Source: Branchiostoma floridae (Eukaryota > Chordata > Leptocardii > Amphioxiformes > Branchiostomatidae). Taken from it: a stretch of 64,000 nt of DNA. Below, piece by piece: positions 41,856 to 53,500 of this stretch. The translations under genes were made by a program, and so were the position numbers. Positions within the stretch are counted from its first letter, which is position 1. Every line of letters begins with the position of its first letter. The notes below the pieces were generated by a model that ran no database searches, was not told the origin of the DNA, and worked only from the letters and a program-made list of their open reading frames with translations. The stretch lies in the NCBI RefSeq assembly GCF_000003815.2, contig NC_049983.1, forward strand, positions 27,587,088 to 27,651,087. The letters are read 5' to 3'.

Positions 41856-42705
41856 TCAGGTACATGTATTTAAAAGGTGGGTGAAGTATGGGATGGGGCT
41901 GTTTTTGTAGCGGTTTGTTTTGGTCGATGGAATGCTAAGTTTGTTTGCACTTTTTAGGTCTCTACCATGAACTTCGGAACGTGTTGGGGGTAGCCAGCTT
42001 CTAAATATAGGGGAACTAATCAGAGATTTGGCAAACTTAAGGCTAAGGTTTTTCCTCCTGTTTTCTAAGGAGGGGAGACATAAATGGGTTAGGGCTTCGT
42101 CATAACATGTATAATGGAGGCCAAGGATAATTCTTAGGGCACGTTTTTGTACTCGCTCGATCTTCATGAATTGCAGCGCCGTGATACTCGGGCTCCAAAC
42201 TGGAGCAGCGTACTCTAAAGTAGGCCGTATGTAACTCTGATAGAATTCGATGAGATCTTGTGTGGGGAGTCCAAATCGTTTTAATTTTTTCAGCCAAAAA
42301 AGGCGTGAACTTGCCTTTTGTGTGATGATGTCAACATGTTTGCTCCAACTAAGATCTTTGGAGAACCATAGGCCAAGTATACATGCGTCTTCCGTGTATT
42401 CAAGGGGCGTATCGTTAAGTGAGATTGTCGGAGGAGGGGGGCAGTCTTTCATAAACGAAATCATTAGTAGTTTAAATTTTTCACCGTTTAGGATCATGTC
42501 GTTTTTTGACGCCCAGCCATTTAATTCATTCAGGGATGTTTGTACTTGGCTGGGATCATAGAACATTTTATTTTCACATATTGATAAGTCGTCGACAAAT
42601 TCATAACGGTCTTCTCTGAGGGCGTCGTTAATATAAATTAAGAAGAGGATAGGACCTAATTTTGTGCCTTGGGGGACGCCAGACGAAATTTCTCTCCAAT
42701 ATGAT
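41856..42705 (-). pseudogene. LINE reverse transcriptase fragment B, unit 2
   Basis: A 236-residue frame plus an open upstream extension: GVPQGTKLGPILFLIYIN, FVDDLSICE, NDMILNGEKFKLLM, RPTLEYAAPVWSP, KRALRIILGLHYTCYDEAL. Relative to unit 1 it lacks 9 bases near 42,610, which keeps the frame. The 5' truncation at the GATA/GAGA microsatellite means it cannot encode a full ORF2. Confidence 0.88.
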
Positions 42706-42824
42706 GGATAGATAGATAGATGGAGAGAGAGAGAGATAGATAGAGAGAGAGAACACGTTTTTAAACTAAAACCTTGTAGTCAAAACAAATCCTTGTAGTA
42801 ACGAGCGATATGCAGTAAGTGCTT

Positions 42825-45800
42825 TGACAAACTTTATTCAAATGTTGAATGGAACCACAGGCGAGATTGACCTCGACAATGTAAAATGAAGTTGTGCACA
42901 AATCAAACCGAATCTAATTCACACAGTAGGACAGCTACCTTGTGTAAACATATCTCATTTTGTCTCATTCAAATGAGAAAGCATTTAGAAAACAAGTTGA
43001 GTTTAGTTTATCAATGGAAATCTACATTAGCACACACGCAATGACACGTTTTACGTGTTTTGCACAAAGGCTTAAAACGTCAAACACAAAGGATTGTAAG
43101 AACCAATTTGCCAGCTAAGACAAAAATTTTCTGACAGCCTGCCAGATATTTTTATCTTAAATTTCTCAAGGGCAATAAGGGGTGCACTCCCAGCCAATGC
43201 CTGTGAAGTCATGGCGCCGGGTGCAGTCATAATAGGTTGGTTGCTGAAATGGGTTACCATTGTTGTTACAGTTGTAGACGTAGACGCAGGTGTTGGTCTC
43301 ACGTTCACATCTGTACATCCATGTCGTTGGTGGACAAGACAGGGTCAGAGTGCGAGCAGTTTTGTTCCCTAAGCAGTGAAAAAATTGACAATGTTTAGCA
43401 TATCTGCCGTCAGGATGGCTGAAATTGAATGGTTAAATCAGAGGACTTTTAAGGGTCACACCCTGAGTTTATTTCGGGTTGCTTTACACCCTCAAGTCTA
43501 GCGACAGCCTTAGCCAGCAAAGTATATTGTAGCTGAATGACTGTATATAGGCTGAGAGGATATTCCTTCAGCTGAGTCATGATCATTCAACTTCTCTAAT
43601 TTTGAAAGATTACAGGAAAAATCGTTATTTCCATGTGAAAAGTAATGCACAAAATCGGGCGTTTCGCATTTGATAAAACCCATTGAAAAGATTTTTCAGG
43701 CATACCTGACTGTTGTTGTCAGAAAGAGGAAAACGTTGCGAGTGATCGAGCCAATTATAAAGGTAATTCTAGTACTAATTTTATCTTTTTAAATCATCCA
43801 TGACGCGGCGTATTGCAACTTCGGACACAATCACACAACACCTCAGAGGTCAATCTGGGTCAAGGAATCGATTTACATTCTAGGCGTACGGATACCCCGA
43901 AATGAAGCTCAGGTCCAAACACAATTTTCACCAAAAGCGCACCACTTCCTACGCTTTAAGACATGTTCGTATTTAATGTCATTTTGCAGTAACTAATGAG
44001 AAATTCAAACCTAGTCGAAGAGCTAATCGAGATGTAGAAAATGGTGTAAGATTTTACCTCCGTCCTGCTCGATGGATGCCTCAGGAACCACCTCCGTAGT
44101 GTAGACAGGATACTTCATGCACATCTGGGCCATCTGGTCCCCCAGCATGGAGCGGTCCTTCACAGGCTGCGCGGCGGCGCGCTGGTAGGTCTCCTCCTTC
44201 TTCTTCTTGATGATGGTGCTCCGTGCTTGTGGATTCTATAAACATAGGCGGGGTATTTAATGTCAATATTATAAAATCAAAGCTCATGGCGTCTTTTGTG
44301 ACCGTAAATTGTAGTCCTTGTTCTCTCTGTACATTGACAATTAATTTTCCGAAAGTTACTCACCGCCATCTCGCTCAACCCTTCCTCCAGCTTGTCGATA
44401 GTCAGCATATCGTCAGGCATGTGGGACAGGAAACAGACGTTCAGGTCCGGGAAGAGGGTCATCGCCAGACCCTGTAAAGTAAAATGCATTAATTTCTCAG
44501 TCAGTTATCACCGCTAGACTATATCTGTTCTTCTTTTAAACAGAAGTACCATAAACATGTGGGTGTAAATCGTGTTGTACGCACCGTGTTGTAGTCCAGC
44601 ATGAACTGATTGGCAGTCACGATGTTGTGCTGAGGCACGTGGAACACGACGATCTGATTCTCTCGGTCTACGTCAGTCACTTGGTTGAAAATCGTTCCTT
44701 CCTCGTTGATTTGGACAGTGTACTGATGCTAAAAAGGAGAATTCGGATCATGAATCAGCAGCAACAAATGCACGAGTAGGTACATGTAATGGTTTCTCTC
44801 TGCAAATGTAATTCCTACCATGACGTTATCTTAACCTGTCTGTATCTGTGCCTGTAAAGCCGGTATAGCCGCCTTTGGTGTATCACACCAGCTTCTGTAT
44901 CTGTATCTGTATGGTTGGTATAACTGCCCTTTATACCAATGTCAAATCTGATCAAAGTATATTCAACGTCATTTCAATCCCTGTAGAATATCCTCTTGTT
45001 GTACTTTTACCATTTGCCATTTACAACATTAATCATTTTCAGATTGAAACATTAGATTCAACGGGGACAGATATAAATGCATTGCAGGACAGGCTCACTT
45101 GTGAAACCAAAGAAAAGCTGACATTTAAGCTGCACACTAATTTGCTGAAGATTTAAAATGTTATCTTCCCTACCTGGGTGGAGGGGGCCTTTTCCTCACA
45201 CGTACAGGGGCACGTACAGGAGGGTGCCGCGTGGACGGTAGACAAAACCGCCAAGATGGAGAAGAGCAGAAATCCAGCCTGGGGAACATGAACAAATGTT
45301 ACATGTTGCATAAAATAAAATAAACTACACCCTAGTTTTTTATGTTACATAAAATAAAATAAACTACACCCTAACTTGAAGAGGCAGCGCTATCAGCATA
45401 AGAGAGTCTTGATGGCTTACCATGACAAACCAGTGAACAGTCGGTCTCTTCGGTCGAAGATTCAGTCACAACAGCTTTTGGATGGTTGGGGTATGTCAGC
45501 AATCGAGCGGTGCACCCAATTTATAGAGGTTTGAAACAATGAACCTGTCAATCAACCAATCAATCAAGTTGTTTGTTACACAAAAATTCTTGGAAGCAAC
45601 ACTCCATTGACTCTTGGGTAAATTCGGCAAAGCGCTGACTCATGAGAACAGAACATAAGTTGCTGACTTGTTATTTGCAATATGTATTGGAACGTGTCAA
45701 TGTGGCTCGAGAACTCTAAGCTGTACCATTCATATATGTCATATAGTCATAGTAGTCTTACGTTGTCTTATCCTTGTTTCCTTTGGACTCCTAACATTTG

Positions 45801-46640
45801 TCTTCCTCACTTTTTTTGCATATTGATTATGGAGGATTAACCCGTTCTTTAACTAGTTCTCCTTTGCATATCAATTCACAGCTAGGATATAAAAACTCTC
45901 TCCAACAATTTCCACTAGTGTCATTGACGAAAGACACCGGATGTTGTTTGAACATTCTGGCTATTTCTTCTTTAGTCGTTAGCAAACCGCGCTTGGAATT
46001 AAAACATGGACATATTCATATTCCTTAATGTACTTAAATTGTTCCGACAGGTAATCATGCACATCGAGATACTATTCTATAGTATTGTCTGGAATCTCTC
46101 CCGTGTGCGTGTGCTGACTGACAAGGGCGATTACATGCTCATGAGTCATGACCGAACTGTAAGTTATGCCGCGAGTTTTTTTTCGGAGCCTTTGTCCTTT
46201 GACAAAGGTCCTACACTTGTTTGTCACAGAGTACGTTTCCTTGTTAGATAAGATTGTTATTCCATGGCAGCAAACACACGCAGAGCCCGACTTAGAACCA
46301 GTTCCAAGAAATCCACTCCATCGCCATGTCCAACCGGGCGGTCCTTGCCCGGTCAGCTGCCCTGACAGAAAACGCTTTGGGTCCTATTTCTTGCGAAGGT
46401 AGACCTGAATTCACCATTAAGCGTTACCAAGACACCCCCCCTCTCATGCATACCCTCAAGGTAGTCGGGCATTTTGCAGGCTGATGCCCACACAAATGAC
46501 AATTGCAAGAACTATTCTTTCACCGACTCGACGACATTTCAAAAGTTTTGTGCAATATCCTTATAGATATTGTAGACATCAAGCCTTGTATATGGAAAGA
46601 TTGCAAGATTGCACAGATATGAAGGAGGCAGAATTCGCCG
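42825..46640. repeat. Segmental duplication, unit 3 (partial)
   Basis: Third unit: BRICHOS gene 3 and its upstream flank to about 46,380, then a short segment homologous to 30,404-30,600. Both LINE fragments are absent. Confidence 0.85.
43166..45423 (-). CDS. Secreted BRICHOS-domain protein with 7-Cys tail, gene 3
   Basis: Exons 45423-45421, 45278-45174, 44728-44585, 44471-44364, 44235-44058 and 43368-43166 give 246 residues with all splice sites intact. The last exon is nearly identical to gene 2 (I see one synonymous change in an Arg codon), so genes 2 and 3 are the closest pair and gene 1 is the outlier in the tail. Same signal peptide, CTCPCTC, BRICHOS cysteines and seven-Cys domain. It shares the TATA box (45518-45525) and poly(A) signal. 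The intron 2 minisatellite is reduced. Confidence 0.88.
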
Positions 46641-49600
46641 GAGAGATAGTAGAGTAAGAGACCTGGGAATGATTGTTGACCAAGAGACCGAGCCGCCAGA
46701 TAATGGCAACTTGCTGCGCTCATGAAACGCCCCCGTCAGCGCTGGATTGTACTAACTGTCATCCCTTGAGCTGAGTTATCCTCCTCACCAGAAGCTCCGC
46801 TTCCTCTATCTGCTTCGGGTACCTTCGGCATCCGTCGGAACCCGCCGTCGGAACGTTCGGCACCCGCTCGGGTGATCCCGAGTACTAAATATTTGAATCA
46901 CACTCGGAACACAAACCCGGGAATTTCAGCACGGGCGATTAAACAACAATTCCTTGGCTTACCGCATATAGTGACACGAGCGTGTCTTCCTTCAGATTTT
47001 CACCCTTTCTTTCGTATTGCCCTAAGACCGAGTTGAATTGCCTAGTCGTTGCAAGAGTTTGTAACTCAGCTTCAGCTGAGTGACTAAAGAATTCCATAAG
47101 CAAAATAAAGGACGATCTTTGGCTTTGTTGTATTTAAGTCACATTGTTATATATTGCATTGCAGGGCTGGAAATCCTGGGTGCATGTTCATCTTGGTGCA
47201 CCCAAAATTGGAGCTGTGCTCCCAGATATTTTCATAGCTTTACATATGTAAATACACGTATACACATATTCTTGACATCTAAGTGTTAGAGAGATGTCAA
47301 AATGTCTGTCATAGTACTTGGTTAAGACTATTTTGTTGCAATTTTCGACACTCCAAAACTGTTCAACTCGGTTGCCACAAAACCCGGGGGGGGGGGGGTG
47401 TACAGAGCCCGATGTTGTAAAAGAAAACCCCGACAGTAATTCTTTAGAGTCATGAGAAAAAGCTCTAAGGCCAAGGCTTTGTGTGAGGCTTTTATAAAAA
47501 TGTCATCCAGTTATCTTGTTTGGATTGTTTAAAATCTATAATTTTTTCCCTCCGTGGCAGTGCTTTGTGTCACCCTTACGCGATGTTAACTACGCTTTGG
47601 GACCATAATCAGTCACATTGATATTTCATCCAGATACTGAATAATTTATACACATATAAAAAGTAACTTGAATTGATATTGATACGCATTTCATTGGTAT
47701 TATTTTGACATGCTCGTTTTTGTTTTAAACTTTGCGACTAAAATTTGAAAGCTGATCCCAAATATAAAAGCAATGAATAGTTCTCTAGAAACATACCTTT
47801 ACTCTAGCAGTATAGATATATTAGATACAACAGAAATTTTATTGTTATTGTAATTTTCCAACGACATTCCATTTACAAATTTTCTGCCTGTTTTTTTAAT
47901 CTTTATAGCTGAAAAAAAATAATTTCGTGAACTATTTCTATTTAGTTTTCTTAGTTATAAACAAAAGGACTAGCAATAAGAAGTGTAAACTACCTGACAA
48001 CCTTCCATTCCCAACACAATTTTCCCTTTGACAACAGTAGTAACACTTGTTTTTCATAAAGTACGTTTCCTTGTTAGATAAGACCGGAGTGTTTATTTGT
48101 TGTTCCATGTCAGCAAACACACGCAGAGCCTGACTCAGAACCAGTTCCAAGAAAAAAACACTTTATCGTCATGTCCAACCGGGCGGTCCTTGCCCGGTCA
48201 ACCGCCCTGACATTGAAGCGTTTTGATTTCTTTCTCGTCAGAATTTGTAGACATTATCTTCATACCTCCAATGAATGGTATAAATGAATATAAATGAATA
48301 TACTATTTACGTATGTGCAACTTTAAGTACATGTTGCTCATATTACAAGTATGTGGTCACCGTTTACCACTAAGGAATGTGGTTCCCGTTTACCACTAAG
48401 GACACATTTACAGTAACAATGCAAATTAGACCCAATTTTCTTAATTGTAACCTGTAAATCTTTCACCTGCCATAAAGTACAAATGTTATATGTTATCAAA
48501 GTCCTATTACACAAAACATTGGAATTATAGAATTTCCTCTTTTATCATGGGCATTAAGTCCTAATTTGCATGAATAACAGCAAATTGCATACATCTATTA
48601 CTATGTCTAACATACCTTCATGCCAAATATCATGGTCATCCGAAGTTCACTTATTCACTTATCTTAGAAAGACCTTTAACAAAAACGTCTCTGCATTTCT
48701 AACAAACACCAAATACACGTAATGAAAATCCATTCAGATTCTTATGTTTTGGTAATTACATACATCCATCTTGATGGTCTTCATCATGGATGTGATTAAG
48801 GTGCTCCTCCTCAAGAGTGCAGAGATTTAGGATGTAAGAAATTTGATAATTGATGAGCACCAGAATTGTCATGTATGTAATCTGTGGCTAGGGCTTTCAG
48901 CGAACATTGCCTTTTGCCCACACTTGGTTCGCATATGGTACGTTTCGTAATAGATAAGGCCTGAGTGTTATTCGTTCGATAGCACGTACACACATGCAAC
49001 ATATCATTGTCCGGTCAGCTGCCTTGATGATATTTATGCATTAGCCTATATAGCAGAGTCTGGTATTGCGGTTTTGGTGATTAGGTTCTTTGTCTTGATT
49101 GTAGACGTTTCATTTCCCTACGCTCTCACGCTGTTCCTATATTTCAGTTGTAAAACAACCGTGTAAATGTTGTGTGTGTGTGGGGGGGGGGGGGGCAGGG
49201 TTAATAGATTAGCCTTGAGTGATATGGGGTATCTTTTAACATCCAATTAACGTCCTATCCGAGAGACGGTCCACGTCGAAGCTAGGTTCTCATTCGAACC
49301 TGAGTGAAGTGAGGAAGCCGTGTAAAGTGCCTTTCGCAAGGACATAAGATCGGTGACATGACAGAACTTGAACCCTGAACCACTTGCTTCTAAGCAGAAC
49401 ACACGTTATGTCACACGGTCACATAATTCTAACACAGTTTGTGCTGCACAGAATGGGTACAATATGTGCAATATATGATGTATTTGTCACCGTGATGCCT
49501 ATAAATCCGACAGCTTTGTCACAAAGTCCCGTGGAACAGGGCTTCTAACTAGCCTCCAAGGTCCAGGTAACACAAATATGTTTGGGAAAGGTTGCTTGGT

Positions 49601-50594
49601 ACGCAAAGGACCTTTTGTTTGCTCGGCAATAACATTGCATTGTTGTTTGCACAGGAGCCCCTGCTTCGTGCCGAATATTGCCAAACAAGCCACAGCTGCG
49701 TTAAACCTTGAACAAGTGATCCAACAAGAAACGGCAACAAGAGACCTACAAGGTATGATACAGTTGTTTTACTTGACCAATACATAAAAAATGTCGATCA
49801 GAAATGCGTCCTTGACCTGCAAGAAAGAGAAAACGTATTCAAGATGTAAAAAGATTGTAGATATTGAAAAACAATCATGCTTGCTTTGTTCGCGGATAAG
49901 GGAAGAATAGTGGTTATTATAATTGCTAACAGCAGCAATAGGAATCTAAATCTATTTAGTCCGTTATAGTCAATGTGTTTGTTGTTACAATATAAACATA
50001 AATGGCTATATTGCTGTAGCCGATGTGCGACGCAACTGAATTTAAAAAGACTGCAGTTGTTTCCTCGCCCGGTCACGTCTCCCGTGTTAATATTTAACCT
50101 GTGTTTAAAGCCTCCATAGCTGTGGTGAGGTGAACGAAATATATGACCAATGGCCAGCTACATTTGAAGTTATGTTTTAGATCATATTATAGGTGTCTTA
50201 TTCCTGACAGTGGCCGGAGGTGGCAGAAGCTGGCAGAAATAAGGTGATGGAACACAACAAAAAGTATATTTATATCTTCTGCCAACTTCTACCAATCTGC
50301 CATTACGTTTAACGCGAGACTATGGCTATTAAGTGAGTCAAGAATTCATAGCCATGTAACGTTGGGCATGGAAATAGATTCATAATGGTTTGTGTGTAAA
50401 GATACCAACTGAAAGTTACCTTTTTCGCATGACTCTGCCGATGGAAACGCCAGAATCGTATTTAGCGTCGTAATATACACACATTCATTTTTTGACGACC
50501 TTGTTTCATACGGTCATCATAAGCCACTGTCAAACATAGAATTTTAAAATGCGATGGTTGTTATTCACAAACATATCGGATTCCATTTTCGCAG
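46641..50594. other. Intergenic stretch upstream of the convertase gene
   Basis: No gene I can support. It holds poly-G runs (47,385-47,397; 49,170-49,195), an R1 copy (48,060-48,215), ATGCAAAT-related repeat (48,400-48,610) and a SINE. A GGTGCACCCAAAATTGGAGC segment at 47,195 is the inverted counterpart of one at about 17,075. An exon-like frame at 49,653-49,751 ends at a GTATGA donor but does not join the convertase in frame. Confidence 0.55.
49230..49425 (-). mobile_element. SINE-like repeat, copy 1
   Basis: Shares with 53,095-53,505 the segments CGTCCTATCCGAGAGACGG, AAGCTAGGTTCTCAT, AGTGAAGTGAGGAA, GTGCCTTTCGCAAGG and GATCGGTGACA. Its putative promoter head is degenerate (GGGTTCAAGTTCTG as B box on the minus strand). 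Confidence 0.65.
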
Positions 50595-53500
50595 ATGACG
50601 CTGCTCGTCTTAAGTCTTATTTGGTTGCGTATTGTGGCAACACAAACATCTTCGACAGGCACTTGGGCGGTTCAACTACAGGGAGGAGAGAAGGAGGCAA
50701 ATGTTCTCGCGGACAAAATGGACATGGTTTATGTCAGACATGTAGGTAGCATGTAGTAATTCATATTACGGCTCCGTGTGTACATTAGCAACTCACAAAT
50801 CTTATTTACCTTTATGAGAGTAATCAGTGACTGATGAATTTTTCGTCTTTGAAATAATGTGCGTGTATGGTCTAAGAACCATTAAGACAGAGGCATATAA
50901 GTGGATGGGGTTTTCGGACGGATTGAATCAGAAAGGCAATAAAAGAAGACGCATTTTGTGATTGGTACATTTCTGTATGCGACAGTCTTTGCCTTGTTGT
51001 AATTTGCATCATACATTCAGTCATTCATGAAATGTCACTCTTGATCTTCCAGGTTATTGAAGATTACTACCTCTTCAGAGAAAGGAATGGCATTAGGCGT
51101 AATGTAGACCAAAGAGGTGCACTGCTGCGTGCGGAGTCAAAGGTTCGTTGCATTGAACTACGTATCCGTATAAGTCTTTTTAGAGGTTAAAAGTAAGAAA
51201 GCATTACCGAAACGAAAGTATTACCATGTTTCAACAACGATGCAATGTCATGTTTGTCCAGGTGGAATGGTTCCAACAGCAAATGCCTCGCCCAAGACAC
51301 CTCTACACCTCCGAGGACACCACTGCCATCTGTACACCTAACAACCAGACCTATCCTGTACCACATTTCAATGACGAACATTGGATGAACAACCTGCAAA
51401 CTTACTTGGTAAATATACTCATTTCTTGATGGAGGAAATGGCATAAATTTGTTTATGCGGAAAGAAATTAATGCTATTCCTGTGAAGTTTCTACCTTTTG
51501 AGACTCCAAGCGTTAGTGTAAAGATGAAAGTTGGCGAAAGCAAAACATTTACCCGCTGTAAAATATTGATATTATATTATTCTGAAATACTATTTTAGTG
51601 TACAATACAAATGTAACGATCAATCTTGTCACACTATTACACACTCTTTCTGATGTACATGCAGGTATTTCCATTAATGTTCGCATGTTTTAAGCTTATT
51701 GCTCACTTCATCTAGTACTGCGGAAACGTTCACATGAACGTGCTGCCGGCGTGGGTTAGAGGCTACTATGGTCAAGGGGTTGTAGTTGGTGTGGTCGATG
51801 ACGGCATATTCTTGGAGAATCCCGATCTTATGCCTAACATTGTGAGTATAACAGGACTTACGTATGAAGTGGCCAACTACTTGGCTAATAGATTTTTGAC
51901 TAAACATGTGTTTATGATTTTGTGTGTGGCCAAGCGTTTCCCCAAGAAACAACATACTTTGAGTACTAATTTGTACTTGAAGTGGGAGTTACGCAGCGTA
52001 TGCTACTACTACTACTTCTACTAGTACCACTACTTCAGACTGACAAGAATTAAAAGCAGTATCATCAGTATCATGCGATACTTAAAAACTCGCCATTTCC
52101 ATTTGCAGGCCGAAGGTCTGTCATACAGTGTCGTCGATGACTCCTTGGACCCAACACCATCAGCTGCTGTTTTCAGGTAGGCAAACGTTTTGCACGATGT
52201 ATGTAATATGTTTCCTTTATATGTCGTTGAAAGTTTCTGCCCAAGAATGGTTTTGCATATGAAATGAATTGGTATATGATAAGGCTAAAGGTAATAATTT
52301 GAATATCCAACATCTGTTCGTTTTTTTTCTTACTTTTTGTAGCCATGGCACCAGATGTGCAGGAATAGTTGCCGCGAAAGCAAACAACAACTTCTGTGGC
52401 GTTGGAGTTGCACCTAAAGCCAAAATAGCAGGTGAGGTTTGAATTTTGCGATTCTTGCTGATCTATATTAAAGGGAATGAGCATCCTTGTTTTCTTTAAT
52501 TTTCCATGCATTAATTTACTCGCAGTTTCGTGAAAAATACCTTATCGTCATCACATCGACGCAAATTCCACTGTTGGGTTTTGATTGAGCTCATTTTGGG
52601 GTCATTTTTTGTACTATTCCCCTGTAACGACAAAGGACACGAGAAGAACAACGTTGCCCTTTTATGCACTTGTCTGGCCTTCTGCATAAGGAATGCTACC
52701 GTTATTGCATGTTTGTCTGTGAAACAGGCGGAAATTATATACCATAATCTTTGGAAACACTTTAACTTACCACAGCATTGTACAATTCCATCTATGCGTA
52801 AATAATGTCATCATGTTTCAGGAATGAAGCTATTTGTTGGTGCCTCAGCTGACCTTACAGACGCTGAAGAAGCCCTGGCCTTAAGTCACAGCTACAACGA
52901 CATCAGTATCTATTCCTGCAGCTTCGGTCCTTCTGACTACAACAACGTACTAGAGGGCCCTGACACTCTTACCTATGCCGCGATGAAATTGTCGGCTGAA
53001 AAAGTAAGATATCCATATATAATTGAATATTACATACAATTGCTTTGTTATTTGTTGTTGTTGGGTGGGCCGACTACTCTCTCTTCGTAACCAGCTGCAG
53101 GGGCTGAATTGCGAGGCGCTTACAATAGGCGGGGCTAAATCGCAAGGGTCTGGCGCTCAGGTGACCTCAATACGACAGTAATTACCCCAGATGCGGCCAT
53201 GGAACTGTAGGTTTTGAAACACTCACACCGGGAAGGACCCCTACTCTTTTCGAGAAGTGTGGTGGGATCTTTAACGTGCCCGGGGTGTGGCTTTTTCCAA
53301 ACACAGGACCTCCATTTAATATCCTATCCGTAGGACGGCCCTCACCAAAGCTAGGTACTCATTATCACCCGCAGTGAAGTGAGGAAAGTCGTCTAATGTG
53401 CTTTTCCCAAGGGCACAAGATCAGTGACACATCGGCGGATTCGAAATCATTACCTCTGGGGTCTGAGTCAAACACCTTACCGATTGCGCCACACGATCCC

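Larger units (their letters stand above)
32085..42824. repeat. Segmental duplication, unit 2
   Basis: Second tandem unit, colinear with unit 1. It contains BRICHOS gene 2, a longer copy of the LINE A region (36.0-38.3 kb), the TIR element inserted at 38,892 and LINE fragment B. Gene and intron sequence is nearly identical to unit 3. Confidence 0.88.

Noticed and set aside
49653-49751. Exon-like frame SPCFVPNIAKQATAALNLEQ upstream of the convertase
   Set aside because: It ends in phase 1 and does not join the convertase first exon in the correct frame; the convertase has its own ATG and signal peptide.
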